Source of the DNA: JAJDIA01 sp031555145
GTDB taxonomy: Bacteria; Bacteroidota; Bacteroidia; Bacteroidales; Tannerellaceae
Length of the DNA stretch: 19,947 bases
NCBI GenBank assembly: GCA_031555145.1
Contig: JAVBUR010000033.1
Coordinates: forward strand, 1 to 19,947
Reading direction: 5' to 3'
The position numbers and the translations under genes were made by a program. Every line of letters begins with the position of its first letter. Within the stretch, counting starts at the first letter, position 1. The notes under the pieces are model-generated. The model had not been told where the DNA came from, ran no database searches, and worked only from the letters and a program-made list of their open reading frames with translations. Shown piece by piece: positions 1-7,096 of this stretch.

Positions 1-44
1 ATCTGTCACACGGGGCATCAAAAGAAAGACGATGGTGCCGTAAG

Positions 45-153
45 AGTTTCAGTAGGATGAAACTTTCAGTTTCATAGGGTGAAACTCCGAGTTCCAAACG
101 GTGAAACAGACAGTTTCAATAGGTGAAACAAACAGTTTCATCCTAATGAAACT
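45..153. repeat. Array of five ~22-bp palindromic units (AGTTTCA / TGAAACT)
   Basis: Five tandem units start at 45, 68, 90, 112 and 134. Each is AGTTTCA, a 5-6 nt variable loop, then TGAAACT or TGAAACA; units are separated by 3 nt (ttc, ccg, gac, aac). Unit 3 carries one mismatch in its left arm (AGTTCCA). Half-sites begin every 10-13 bp, about one helical turn. The array lies just beyond the stop of the minus-strand lipoprotein gene, and no similar array was noticed elsewhere in the window. It could be a protein-binding array, a REP-like intergenic repeat or a set of RNA hairpins ending the upstream transcript. The flanks (1-44 and 154-239) show nothing recognisable. Confidence 0.85.
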
Positions 154-239
154 ATTGCTGGTAGCCGTGTCGTTGCAAAATAGCTTCAGATTCGGCCAGA
201 TATGAATATAGAGAACTCAAGAAAGGGCACAGGCAGCTC

Positions 240-1397
240 TTATTTAAAGCGGACACGCATATAGATGTTGTTGTCCTCGTCTGCGTTCAGGGTGGCGACC
301 AGTTCTTTGAGTGGGCCGCTGAGGCGGTTTTCGTCGTAGGCTTGTGCCAGTTCGCCCAGATCCAGTTCATAGTAATAGTCGTGTCGGGGCATTCCACTGA
401 ATTTGCGGATGTTGAACTCGTATCCCTTATAGTCGGGTAGGGTGGTTTTATAGCGGAAGATCTCACCGGTTTGCTTATCGCGTGCATAGTACTTGACGGG
501 GAAGGGGAAACAGCCCTCTTCCCAGCGGGCGGTATAGACTTCTGCTAACTGGTATCTGCCGGCGTCCATGCAGTTGTTCAGGTAGACCAGCGGATCTTGT
601 CCTTTGATCGAAGGTGTTTTGCAGAGGACTGGAATTAACTCCTTTTGTTTGTTATACAGGAATACTGTATCGGTTTCGGGATTGCACAGCAATACTCCTT
701 CCGGGCTGGGCAGTAATCGGGTGGTACGTCCCATGACGCCATTCACCATATCTTTCAGGATGATACCGTTGTCGGGTATTGGGGCATAACCCAACACCTT
801 CCCGTCGGCTTTGGAGACACGGGCTAAAGGGTAGTCTAAGCACTCTATTGATGAGTCGTAGCTCTCCGGTCTTGATTTCTTAGCCCCGAAACTTGCGTCA
901 AAGATGAAAATCGATTCGTCATCGAAGTCGATGCATCCATTGATCATTGTAGCCTCCGGAAGGATCAGTTTTCGTTTATACTGTCCGGTGGAAGAATACA
1001 CTTTCATGATGTTGTTCAAGGCAGAAAGGATAAATATGTCATCTGCCTTTTCATCAAAAATGATTCTTCTTGCCATAATGTATTCCTCCGGCCCGGTTCC
1101 CTTACGGTTGAAATGGAACGTAGGCTGTCCCTCTTTAGTGAAAAAAAGGATGTCGCCATTCAACTGGTTATATACAACGAGGTGGTTAGGAGATACCTCG
1201 GCGATTCCTCCCTGATAGAGGAACTCGTCGTTGTCAGCGTTTAGGTGCAGATAGCTGACGTCGGCAATGTCAGTCAGGATGATCTCTTTTTCGGGATAGC
1301 TGCTGGTCACATCAATGGCAGGGATGCTTGCTTGCTTGGGTGTGCAACCGGTTACCAGAGCGATCACCATGATCAGAGACAGTATGTTCTTTTTCAT
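240..1397 (-). CDS. 6-bladed beta-propeller lipoprotein (BF3164/DUF4934-like)
   Basis: Encodes about 385 residues. The start at 1397 is chosen because it opens a clean lipoprotein signal (MKKNILSLI..., lipobox VTGC, cysteine at residue 18); an in-frame upstream extension to 1565 has no signal-like character and reads through the promoter. The mature part consists of repeated beta-strand segments and carries a GTGPEEY motif, similar to the R-G-x-G-P-x-E-Y motif seen in Bacteroidetes 6-bladed beta-propeller lipoproteins. Such proteins are predicted to sit in the outer membrane or periplasm, and their ligands are mostly unknown. The gene stands alone, divergent from the gene at 1697. No enzymatic motif was seen, so the specific role is unknown. 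Confidence 0.85.
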   Translation of the reverse strand: MKKNILSLIMVIALVTGCTPKQASIPAIDVTSSYPEKEIILTDIADVSYLHLNADNDEFLYQGGIAEVSPNHLVVYNQLNGDILFFTKEGQPTFHFNRKGTGPEEYIMARRIIFDEKADDIFILSALNNIMKVYSSTGQYKRKLILPEATMINGCIDFDDESIFIFDASFGAKKSRPESYDSSIECLDYPLARVSKADGKVLGYAPIPDNGIILKDMVNGVMGRTTRLLPSPEGVLLCNPETDTVFLYNKQKELIPVLCKTPSIKGQDPLVYLNNCMDAGRYQLAEVYTARWEEGCFPFPVKYYARDKQTGEIFRYKTTLPDYKGYEFNIRKFSGMPRHDYYYELDLGELAQAYDENRLSGPLKELVATLNADEDNNIYMRVRFK

Positions 1398-1423
1398 AAC
1401 AGTCGATTTATAGGGGTATGGAT

Positions 1424-1432
1424 GCAAATATA
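1424..1432 (-). promoter_or_regulatory. Bacteroidetes -7 box for the beta-propeller lipoprotein gene
   Basis: On the minus strand the sequence reads TATATTTGC, a full match to TAnnTTTG, about 27 nt upstream of the chosen ATG at 1397. No convincing -33 TTTG was found at the usual distance. Its position supports the start at 1397 rather than 1565. The remainder of 1398-1696 between the two divergent genes shows no gene. Confidence 0.6.
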
Positions 1433-1696
1433 TATTAAAATGAAGAAATATCGCAGGAAAGTGCAACCTTTTTTTTCTGTCATCGTCTATTATAATGAAA
1501 GCATACAACAAGTTTAGTTTAACAATCAATCCGGTTGATAACGTAATGACCGGAACCAAAATCAAAGAAGCATGAAAGAACTATTTGATGTGAGGTTTGG
1601 CATTAGTAGAAGGTGAAAAGAGCGTTTGGGTTTATTTTAAGAAAATGAATGTTTGATAGTAAAGTTTAGGTTTTATAATATAATATTTGAGGCAAT

Positions 1697-2083
1697 ATGA
1701 AAAATGTAATATGCATGGCTGTTATATGGGCTATGAGTCTGGCTACATGCTGGGCACAGGATGCCAGGATAGGGAAGATCCCTTTTGATGTGGAGTTTGG
1801 CCAGTTGGCGGCTTTTCTGGAACTGTCCCCTTTTCAGTGGGAAGAGGTGAAAAAGATCAATGATCGTTTCATTCGGAAGCAGAACGAGTCATTGAAGGAA
1901 TCTCCTGCAAAGCGGGAAAAACGAATGCAACAGGCGATAGATGGTAATTTGAGATTTATGAGAATTGCATTAACGAATGATCAGTATCGGTCGTATATCA
2001 CACTATTGAATGTTACTAATAATAATAGGCGGGTAATTGTCTACGGTGAATTGCCGAATACTTATTTAGCTAATGTTGAATAA
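1697..2083 (+). CDS. Small secreted hypothetical protein
   Basis: Encodes 128 residues. It starts with a typical signal peptide (MKNVICMAVIWAMSLATCWA, cleavage likely before QDARIG); a GAGG at 1689-1692 is a plausible ribosome binding site. The mature part is charged and mostly helical in appearance, with segments such as LELSPFQWEEVKKIND and ALTNDQYRSYITLL. This resembles small periplasmic proteins whose helices carry repeated L(T/S)xxQ(Y/W) motifs, as in Spy/CpxP-like folds, but I do not recognise a named family. The 3' half is noticeably richer in A+T than the 5' half. A truncated paralogue of the last 43 residues follows 16 nt downstream. Function unknown. Confidence 0.75.
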   Translation: MKNVICMAVIWAMSLATCWAQDARIGKIPFDVEFGQLAAFLELSPFQWEEVKKINDRFIRKQNESLKESPAKREKRMQQAIDGNLRFMRIALTNDQYRSYITLLNVTNNNRRVIVYGELPNTYLANVE

Positions 2084-2099
2084 TTAACATATATAAAAG

Positions 2100-2222
2100 A
2101 TGAACCGTGTGCTTACCGGCAAGCAATACCGTAAATACGTTACATTATTGGACTTAAGCCGGGCACATATCCAAAGCGATGTCTCCAATCCTGAATTGAA
2201 ACGTAACCTGGCCGTCAGGTAA
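2100..2222 (+). pseudogene. Truncated paralogue of the C-terminus of the preceding gene
   Basis: An open frame of 40 codons starts with ATG and ends with TAA. It aligns end to end with the last 43 residues of the protein at 1697-2083: LTGKQYRKYVTLL against LTNDQYRSYITLL, with its methionine matching an internal methionine of the full protein. It has no signal peptide, so it cannot be exported by itself. Synonymous positions differ widely, and the codons are more G+C-rich than in the 3' half of the full gene, so this is not a recent duplication. It is probably the surviving 3' end of a former gene copy; a functional microprotein is less likely but not excluded. Confidence 0.6.
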
Positions 2223-2246
2223 CTGCTCTGAAAGTAAGGAAAGGGT

Positions 2247-2286
2247 AAAAGGGAATGATCCGGTAACAAGGTCATTCCCTTTTTTT
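2247..2286 (+). terminator. Rho-independent terminator
   Basis: A perfect 10-bp stem, AAGGGAATGA (2249-2258) with TCATTCCCTT (2272-2281), extends by one wobble and one more pair and is followed by a run of T to 2286. It ends the transcript carrying the small secreted protein and its truncated paralogue. Confidence 0.9.
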
Positions 2287-2321
2287 ACAGAAATTGATGT
2301 ATATCAAGGTTGATTATTTCA

Positions 2322-2348
2322 TTGTTACGGAATCTTTTTCTACTTTTG
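2322..2348 (+). promoter_or_regulatory. Predicted promoter of the Gfo/Idh/MocA gene
   Basis: The -7 box TACTTTTG lies at 2341-2348 (match to TAnnTTTG). A TTG at 2322-2324 may serve as the -33 element, although its 16-nt spacing is shorter than usual. This would give a leader of about 50 nt before the ATG at 2405. Confidence 0.6.
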
Positions 2349-2404
2349 GACGCTTTCTGCTTTGTAAGCACGATTAGAAACCACAAAATAGTTAAAGTAA
2401 TATC

Positions 2405-3877
2405 ATGAAAGAAATCTCCAACAAAGGCATTAGCCGTCGTGAGTTTTTAGGCTATTCCGCATTAGGTTTGGCCGGGTTGACCATTCTTCCCAGTTGGGCG
2501 CAGAATGGAATTCGCATTGCGCCGAGTGATCGGGTCGTACTGGGTTTTATCGGATTGGGACAGCAGGCATTGTCCGACTTTGCCGGTTTTGCCGGATGCC
2601 CGGGTGTACAGGTGGCTGCTTGCAGCGACGTGGATACGATGAAGACCGAACGTTTCCGCCGCCGTATCGCCGAATGGCAGAAAGCCAAAGGCATGACCGA
2701 ACGTTGCGACAAGTATGAGTTCTATGAACAATTGCTGGAACGTAAGGATATCGATGCGATCGAAGTAGCAACTCCCGACCATTGGCATGCGCTGAACACG
2801 ATCCACTCCTGCCAGGCAGGTAAGGATGTGTATTGCCAGAAGCCATTGGCATTTACTATTTCCGAAGGCTTGGCGATGGTGAAAGCCGTCCGCAACAACA
2901 AACGTATCTTGCAGGTGGGTAGCCAGCAACGTTCAAGTAAGGAATTCCAGAAAGCCATCGAATTGGTACAGGCAGGAGCTATCGGCCATATCGAAAAGAT
3001 CTATGCCCGTGTAGGTGCGCCTCCCAAACCATTGGATCTGCCCGAACAACCCGTTCCGGCCAACTTGAACTTCAACCAGTGGATGGGGCCGTTGAACGAT
3101 CCGAAAGTACATTATAACGCAGACCTTTGTCCGCCGATCTCGCTGGATCCGGCAAAAAACGAACAGTTGTGGGGGGCATGGCGCTGGTATCAGGAAACCG
3201 GTAACGGTTATACCGCCGACTGGGGTGCGCATATGTTCGATATCGCCCAGGCTGCTATCGGTATGGATGGCTCAGGCCCGGTTGAATTTATTCCGCAGGG
3301 ATTCGGAGGGGCTAAATGGGCGACCATGAAATATGCCAACGGTATCATTATGACCGAACAACCGTACCTGGACGACAATGACGGTGCACAGGGTATCAAG
3401 TTTATCGGAACAAACGGTTGGATTGAAGTAGCCCGTGGTTATCTGGCTTGCTCTGATCCGTCGAAAGTGCCGACTGAATTGGCAGGACGACGTCCGATGA
3501 ATCCGGAAGAATCCAAAAAATATTGGGAAGAGGTACAAAAGAAGCGCGAAGAGGAAGCTAAGCAGGCTGCCAAGAACAAAAAGAGCGCCGCCGCCAAACC
3601 GCAAGGCGGCATGGCCGGTAGCTACGAGACCAATGCACCGCATATGCAGAACTTTATCGATTGCGTCCGTTCGCGTCAGAACCCGATCGCTCCGGTAGAA
3701 GTAGGTTGCAGCACCAACACGTTGTGCTGTCTGGCTAATATCGCCCGCGAATTGAACCGTCCGGTGAAATGGGATCCGGCTACGTTGAGCTTTAACAACG
3801 ACAAAGAAGCGACTAATCACCGTCTGTACTGGTATCAATACCGGAATCCGTATAAGCTGCCTTATTTCTGCAAATAA
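2405..3877 (+). CDS. Tat-exported Gfo/Idh/MocA family oxidoreductase
   Basis: Encodes 490 residues. The N-terminus has a Tat signal (SRREFLG at 10-16 followed by a hydrophobic stretch), so the folded protein is probably exported to the periplasm with its cofactor bound. The NAD(P)-binding Rossmann region shows VLGFIGLGQQ (45-54) and CSDVD (73-77). The family's EKP motif appears as QKP (145-147), keeping the lysine. DWGAHMFDI (272-280) matches the C-terminal catalytic region with its conserved histidine. A lysine/glutamate/alanine-rich stretch at about 368-405 looks like an inserted, exposed helix. The family oxidises or reduces sugars and cyclitols, and some Tat-exported members are glycosidase-like enzymes; the substrate cannot be read here. 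It is monocistronic, with its own promoter and terminator. Confidence 0.92.
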   Translation: MKEISNKGISRREFLGYSALGLAGLTILPSWAQNGIRIAPSDRVVLGFIGLGQQALSDFAGFAGCPGVQVAACSDVDTMKTERFRRRIAEWQKAKGMTERCDKYEFYEQLLERKDIDAIEVATPDHWHALNTIHSCQAGKDVYCQKPLAFTISEGLAMVKAVRNNKRILQVGSQQRSSKEFQKAIELVQAGAIGHIEKIYARVGAPPKPLDLPEQPVPANLNFNQWMGPLNDPKVHYNADLCPPISLDPAKNEQLWGAWRWYQETGNGYTADWGAHMFDIAQAAIGMDGSGPVEFIPQGFGGAKWATMKYANGIIMTEQPYLDDNDGAQGIKFIGTNGWIEVARGYLACSDPSKVPTELAGRRPMNPEESKKYWEEVQKKREEEAKQAAKNKKSAAAKPQGGMAGSYETNAPHMQNFIDCVRSRQNPIAPVEVGCSTNTLCCLANIARELNRPVKWDPATLSFNNDKEATNHRLYWYQYRNPYKLPYFCK

Positions 3878-3913
3878 GACGATGCATAACGACAGACGTT
3901 GTCCATACACAAC

Positions 3914-3944
3914 AAAAAGCTCCGGGAAACACCGGGGCTTTTTT
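3914..3944 (+). terminator. Rho-independent terminator after the oxidoreductase gene
   Basis: Stem GCTCCGG (3919-3925) pairs with CCGGGGC (3932-3938) with one G-U pair around the loop gaaaca. It is preceded by AAAAA and followed by TTTTTT. The rest of 3945-4141 shows no gene or clear structure. Confidence 0.9.
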
Positions 3945-4141
3945 CGTGAACAGGCATATGGTTTGGAGTATTTAACAGTTCTATCGTGAAGAAAGACTGC
4001 ACCTCCCTTATATCCCTATGATGGGCTGTAAGCCTGTAAACAACTGTTTTTCGGGACATTTGGCGGTCTGTCGTAAAGAGTTGTGGAAACTAAAATATTA
4101 TAAATATTGCCTTGTTAGTAGGCATAAAGAGAAATTGTTCC

Positions 4142-4149
4142 TACTTTTG
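4142..4149 (+). promoter_or_regulatory. -7 promoter box upstream of the DUF6242 gene
   Basis: TACTTTTG matches TAnnTTTG and sits 30 nt before the ATG at 4180. No good -33 TTTG was seen at the expected distance. It is the only clear promoter candidate for the DUF6242-DUF6089-uppS-bamA series. Confidence 0.55.
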
Positions 4150-4179
4150 TGCCTTTATAGATGACAAATTTAAGTTTTG

Positions 4180-5544
4180 ATGAAAAATCGCGTAGGTTTC
4201 TTTATTGTCGGTTGTTTGGTGTGCATCCTTTCTTCCTGTCTGGGAGGAAGTGATACAGAGTACACGGTGGATAAAAATTGTCAGATATCATCTTTTACAT
4301 TACAGCATGATTCTGTGGAGGGGTTAAACAAAGTAAAGTTTACCATCGACCAATTATCCGGACGCATATTCAATGCGGACTCGTTGCCGTATGGGACGGA
4401 GATCGATAAAGTGATTTGTACCTTGGCGTACATGAATTCGTATGCCATCATGTCGACCACGGTCCAGCAAGAAGCTGTTGGCGATACGATTGTATGGGAT
4501 GGCAAGGATTCGCTCGACTTTTCGAAGCCGGTCAAATTTACCATTACGGCCTATGATGGGGCCACCACAAAAAAGTATACGGCCCAGGTAAATATCCATC
4601 AGCAGAACCCTGATACGATGGAATGGTCGCTCTACTCCAGCCAGATCACCGGTATACGGATGAAGAAGCAGAAGGTGATCACACATCCGTATGGAGGGGT
4701 GAATACCTATTTTATGTACGTGCGACCGGCTGATGGCAGTGCTTACCGGCTCTATCAATCTCCGGTGTCGGATGCCCGTAACTGGAGCCAATTATCACTG
4801 AGCGGGTTGCCTGCTTCGGGAGTGTTGTTGACGCAGGTTACTCCCTACGACGGACTGCTGTATATGCCGGCTACAGACGGCATCCTTTACCAGTCGGCCG
4901 ACGGATTGCAATGGGAGGCTGTCGCCAATGAGATGGATATCCGTTACCTGTTAGGAGCTGTTAAAGAAGGACAGAAACAACCTTCGGCATTGGCCGCTAT
5001 CGTGAATAAAGATAATGTGTTGACATTTGCCGCCATGAATAAAGACAAAGTGTGGACGACGGGCGATGCCGTGCCGGCCTCTTTCCCTCTGACGGGCTTT
5101 GGTAGTGTCGATTTCTATAGCATGTACCATGAATACCTGATGATTGCCGCCGGACGCGACAGTAATAATGAACTGTTGAATACGACCTGGGCGACGATGA
5201 ACGGTACTACCTGGGCGCAGCTGACCGATGATGAGTTGGAAAATTTTGGCAAACGTGAAGGCGTGATGCTGACTAAATATGATGATGTATATTACCTGAT
5301 CGGCGGATTGACCGAAGACGGAAAAGGTTCGAAAGATATCTATACGTCGGCCGACCGCGGTATCACCTGGATGCTACAGGATACACTGATCGTGCTTCCT
5401 GATTCCTATATAGGCCGGGGATTCTCTTCCGTGCAGGTAGATAAGGATCAGTATATGCTGATCTTTGGCGGGAAGACCAGCCAGGGAGCGGATGAGTTGA
5501 ACGAGATCTGGCGGGGACGAATCAACCGCTTGGGTTTTGATTAA
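4180..5544 (+). CDS. DUF6242-like lipoprotein
   Basis: Encodes 454 residues. The ATG at 4180 is preferred; a TTG one codon earlier is also in frame. A lipoprotein signal with lipobox LSSC (cysteine at residue 20) predicts lipidation. The mature part has an N-terminal region of about 110 residues that looks like a beta-sandwich (ending near KKYTAQVNI). A longer region follows with repeated short beta segments rich in SxDGxxW-like turns (QSADGLQWEAV, TSADRGITWML, ATMNGTTWAQL) and closing with IFGGKTSQGADELNEIWRG, consistent with a Kelch/propeller-like fold. This matches what I know of DUF6242 proteins in Bacteroidales, whose function is unknown. It lies upstream of outer-membrane assembly genes, separated by 79 bp. 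Confidence 0.8.
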   Translation: MKNRVGFFIVGCLVCILSSCLGGSDTEYTVDKNCQISSFTLQHDSVEGLNKVKFTIDQLSGRIFNADSLPYGTEIDKVICTLAYMNSYAIMSTTVQQEAVGDTIVWDGKDSLDFSKPVKFTITAYDGATTKKYTAQVNIHQQNPDTMEWSLYSSQITGIRMKKQKVITHPYGGVNTYFMYVRPADGSAYRLYQSPVSDARNWSQLSLSGLPASGVLLTQVTPYDGLLYMPATDGILYQSADGLQWEAVANEMDIRYLLGAVKEGQKQPSALAAIVNKDNVLTFAAMNKDKVWTTGDAVPASFPLTGFGSVDFYSMYHEYLMIAAGRDSNNELLNTTWATMNGTTWAQLTDDELENFGKREGVMLTKYDDVYYLIGGLTEDGKGSKDIYTSADRGITWMLQDTLIVLPDSYIGRGFSSVQVDKDQYMLIFGGKTSQGADELNEIWRGRINRLGFD

Positions 5545-5623
5545 CGGAAAGTTCATGCCGCAACGTATAATTTTATGAGGCTTTTGGCGTTAGAAAAAGA
5601 GGTGTAGTACTAAAAACAAGCTT

Positions 5624-6334
5624 ATGGCTCCAACTTTTTTTCGACGTATCCTCATACTACTTTTATCGGCAAGTTTGTTTCCGGTGCTTCAGGCACAGGA
5701 ATATAAATATGAAATAGGCGGTATGCTTGGCGGCGCTTTTTATATGGGCGACGCAAACAAGGGTACGCTTTTTAAAGGAATGAATCCATCACTGGGTGGC
5801 GTGTTCCGGTATAATGCGAATTTCCGGTGGGCATTGAAGGCCGACCTGTTATGGGCTAAAGTATCGGGAAGTACGAAAGGGTTGGATAATGTGTTCCCGT
5901 TTTCTCCGGAAGTGGTCTCGTTCGACCGGAATCTGGTGGAGTTGGGAGGACAGGCAGAGTTTAACTTTTTTCCGTACAGCGACAAGTACGCGTATATGAA
6001 TACAAAGCGTTTTACGCCGTATATGTTGCTGGGATTGGGGGTGACAGTGGCTCCGGGAGGCGATAAGACCTTTACGAGTGTACATATCCCGGTCGGTGTC
6101 GGGGTGAAGTATAAAATTGTGAACCGGGTGAATCTGGGCTGTGAGTTTGCCTTCCGTAAGTTGTTTGGCGACAATCTGGAAGGGAAAGCGGAGCTGGATA
6201 ACCCTTATGGCATTACGAGTAGTGCCTGGAAGAATAAAGACTGGTATTCGACCTTGTTGTTTTCGGTGACTTGGGACTTCGGTCCGCGCAGCCGTCCGTG
6301 CAACAACGCGAACAGTATAATAAATGGTTTTTAG
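5624..6334 (+). CDS. DUF6089-like outer-membrane beta-barrel protein
   Basis: Encodes 236 residues. A signal peptide (MAPTFFRRILILLLSASLFP..., cleavage likely after LQA) precedes a series of amphipathic strands with aromatic girdles: EYKYEIGGMLGGAFYMGD, NPSLGGVFRYN, WALKADLLWAKVSG, FTPYMLLGLGVTV, IPVGVGVKYKI, VNLGCEFAFRKLFGD, WYSTLLFSVTWDFG. This is typical of a small OmpA/OmpW-type eight-strand barrel. The gene sits 16 bp upstream of uppS in an arrangement I recognise from Bacteroidales as the DUF6089 family. A role in cell-envelope maintenance is suggested only by its neighbours. There is no terminator between it and uppS, so they are probably cotranscribed. Confidence 0.85.
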   Translation: MAPTFFRRILILLLSASLFPVLQAQEYKYEIGGMLGGAFYMGDANKGTLFKGMNPSLGGVFRYNANFRWALKADLLWAKVSGSTKGLDNVFPFSPEVVSFDRNLVELGGQAEFNFFPYSDKYAYMNTKRFTPYMLLGLGVTVAPGGDKTFTSVHIPVGVGVKYKIVNRVNLGCEFAFRKLFGDNLEGKAELDNPYGITSSAWKNKDWYSTLLFSVTWDFGPRSRPCNNANSIINGF

Positions 6335-6350
6335 TGATTGAAACAGTGAT

Positions 6351-7091
6351 ATGTCATTGAAGCAAGAAATAGACAAAAACCGACTGCCCGGCCACGTGGC
6401 AGTGATCATGGACGGTAACGGCCGCTGGGCGAAAGCACAGGGGAAGGATCGTAGTGTCGGCCATCAGGAAGGAGTCGTTTCTGTGCGTAAGGTGTTGGAA
6501 GCAGCAGTGGCAGTGGGAGTGGAATACCTGACGATGTATACGTTCTCTACCGAGAACTGGAACCGTCCCGAAGCAGAAGTGCAGGCATTGATGTCTTTAC
6601 TTGTGTCGGCTATCCACAAGGAAACCCCCGATCTGATGAAAAATAATGTGCGTCTGATGGCCATTGGCGACTTGTCGCGGTTGCCGGCTGATGCACATCA
6701 AACCTTATTGGGTTGTATTGAACAGACTTCGGTCAATACCGGAACCACACTGGTGTTGGCGTTGAGCTATTCGTCGCGTTGGGAGTTGGTAGAAGCCGCC
6801 AGGCAACTGGCAGTCGAGGTGTCGGAAAATGAAATTACCCCTGCCGATATTACCGAGGCCATGCTTTCTGATCATTTATCGACGAAGTGTATCCCCGATC
6901 CGGATTTGTTGATCCGTACCGGTGGAGAGAAGCGTATCAGCAACTTCCTGCTTTGGCAGTTGTCGTACGCCGAATTGTATTTTACGGATGTTTTTTGGCC
7001 GGATTTCAGAGAGGAAGAGTTTTATAAAGCTATAGTCTATTACCAGCAGCGCGAAAGGCGGTATGGAAAGACCAGTGAGCAATTAGTCTGA
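6351..7091 (+). CDS. uppS: Isoprenyl transferase (undecaprenyl pyrophosphate synthase)
   Basis: Encodes 246 residues, the usual length for cis-prenyltransferases. It adds isopentenyl units to farnesyl diphosphate to make the C55 carrier used for peptidoglycan, O-antigen and capsule. Signature motifs are present: HVAVIMDGNGRWA at 15-27 with catalytic Asp21, RSVGHQEG at 34-41 with the conserved histidine, YTFSTENW, and RTGGEKRISNFLLWQLSYAE with the substrate-binding arginines, followed by FWPDF. It is cytosolic and membrane-associated. It lies 5 bp upstream of bamA in the conserved uppS-bamA order of Bacteroidetes, which couples lipid-carrier supply with outer-membrane assembly. Confidence 0.97.
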   Translation: MSLKQEIDKNRLPGHVAVIMDGNGRWAKAQGKDRSVGHQEGVVSVRKVLEAAVAVGVEYLTMYTFSTENWNRPEAEVQALMSLLVSAIHKETPDLMKNNVRLMAIGDLSRLPADAHQTLLGCIEQTSVNTGTTLVLALSYSSRWELVEAARQLAVEVSENEITPADITEAMLSDHLSTKCIPDPDLLIRTGGEKRISNFLLWQLSYAELYFTDVFWPDFREEEFYKAIVYYQQRERRYGKTSEQLV

Positions 7092-7096
7092 TATTA

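Noticed and set aside
45..153. CRISPR array
   Set aside because: Units are short palindromes with 3-6 nt gaps; there are no spacers of about 30 nt and no cas genes.
1398..1565. N-terminal extension of the beta-propeller lipoprotein
   Set aside because: It would bury the lipoprotein signal 56 residues inside the protein and span the -7 promoter box at 1424-1432.
1681..1690. TAATATTTGA as the promoter of the gene at 1697
   Set aside because: It lies only 7 nt before the ATG, and the first base of the TAnnTTTG pattern does not match; GAGG here serves better as a ribosome binding site.
3272..3910. Minus-strand open frame of 212 codons opposite the oxidoreductase gene
   Set aside because: It overlaps a well-supported coding region and the downstream terminator, and its composition is that of an antisense shadow.
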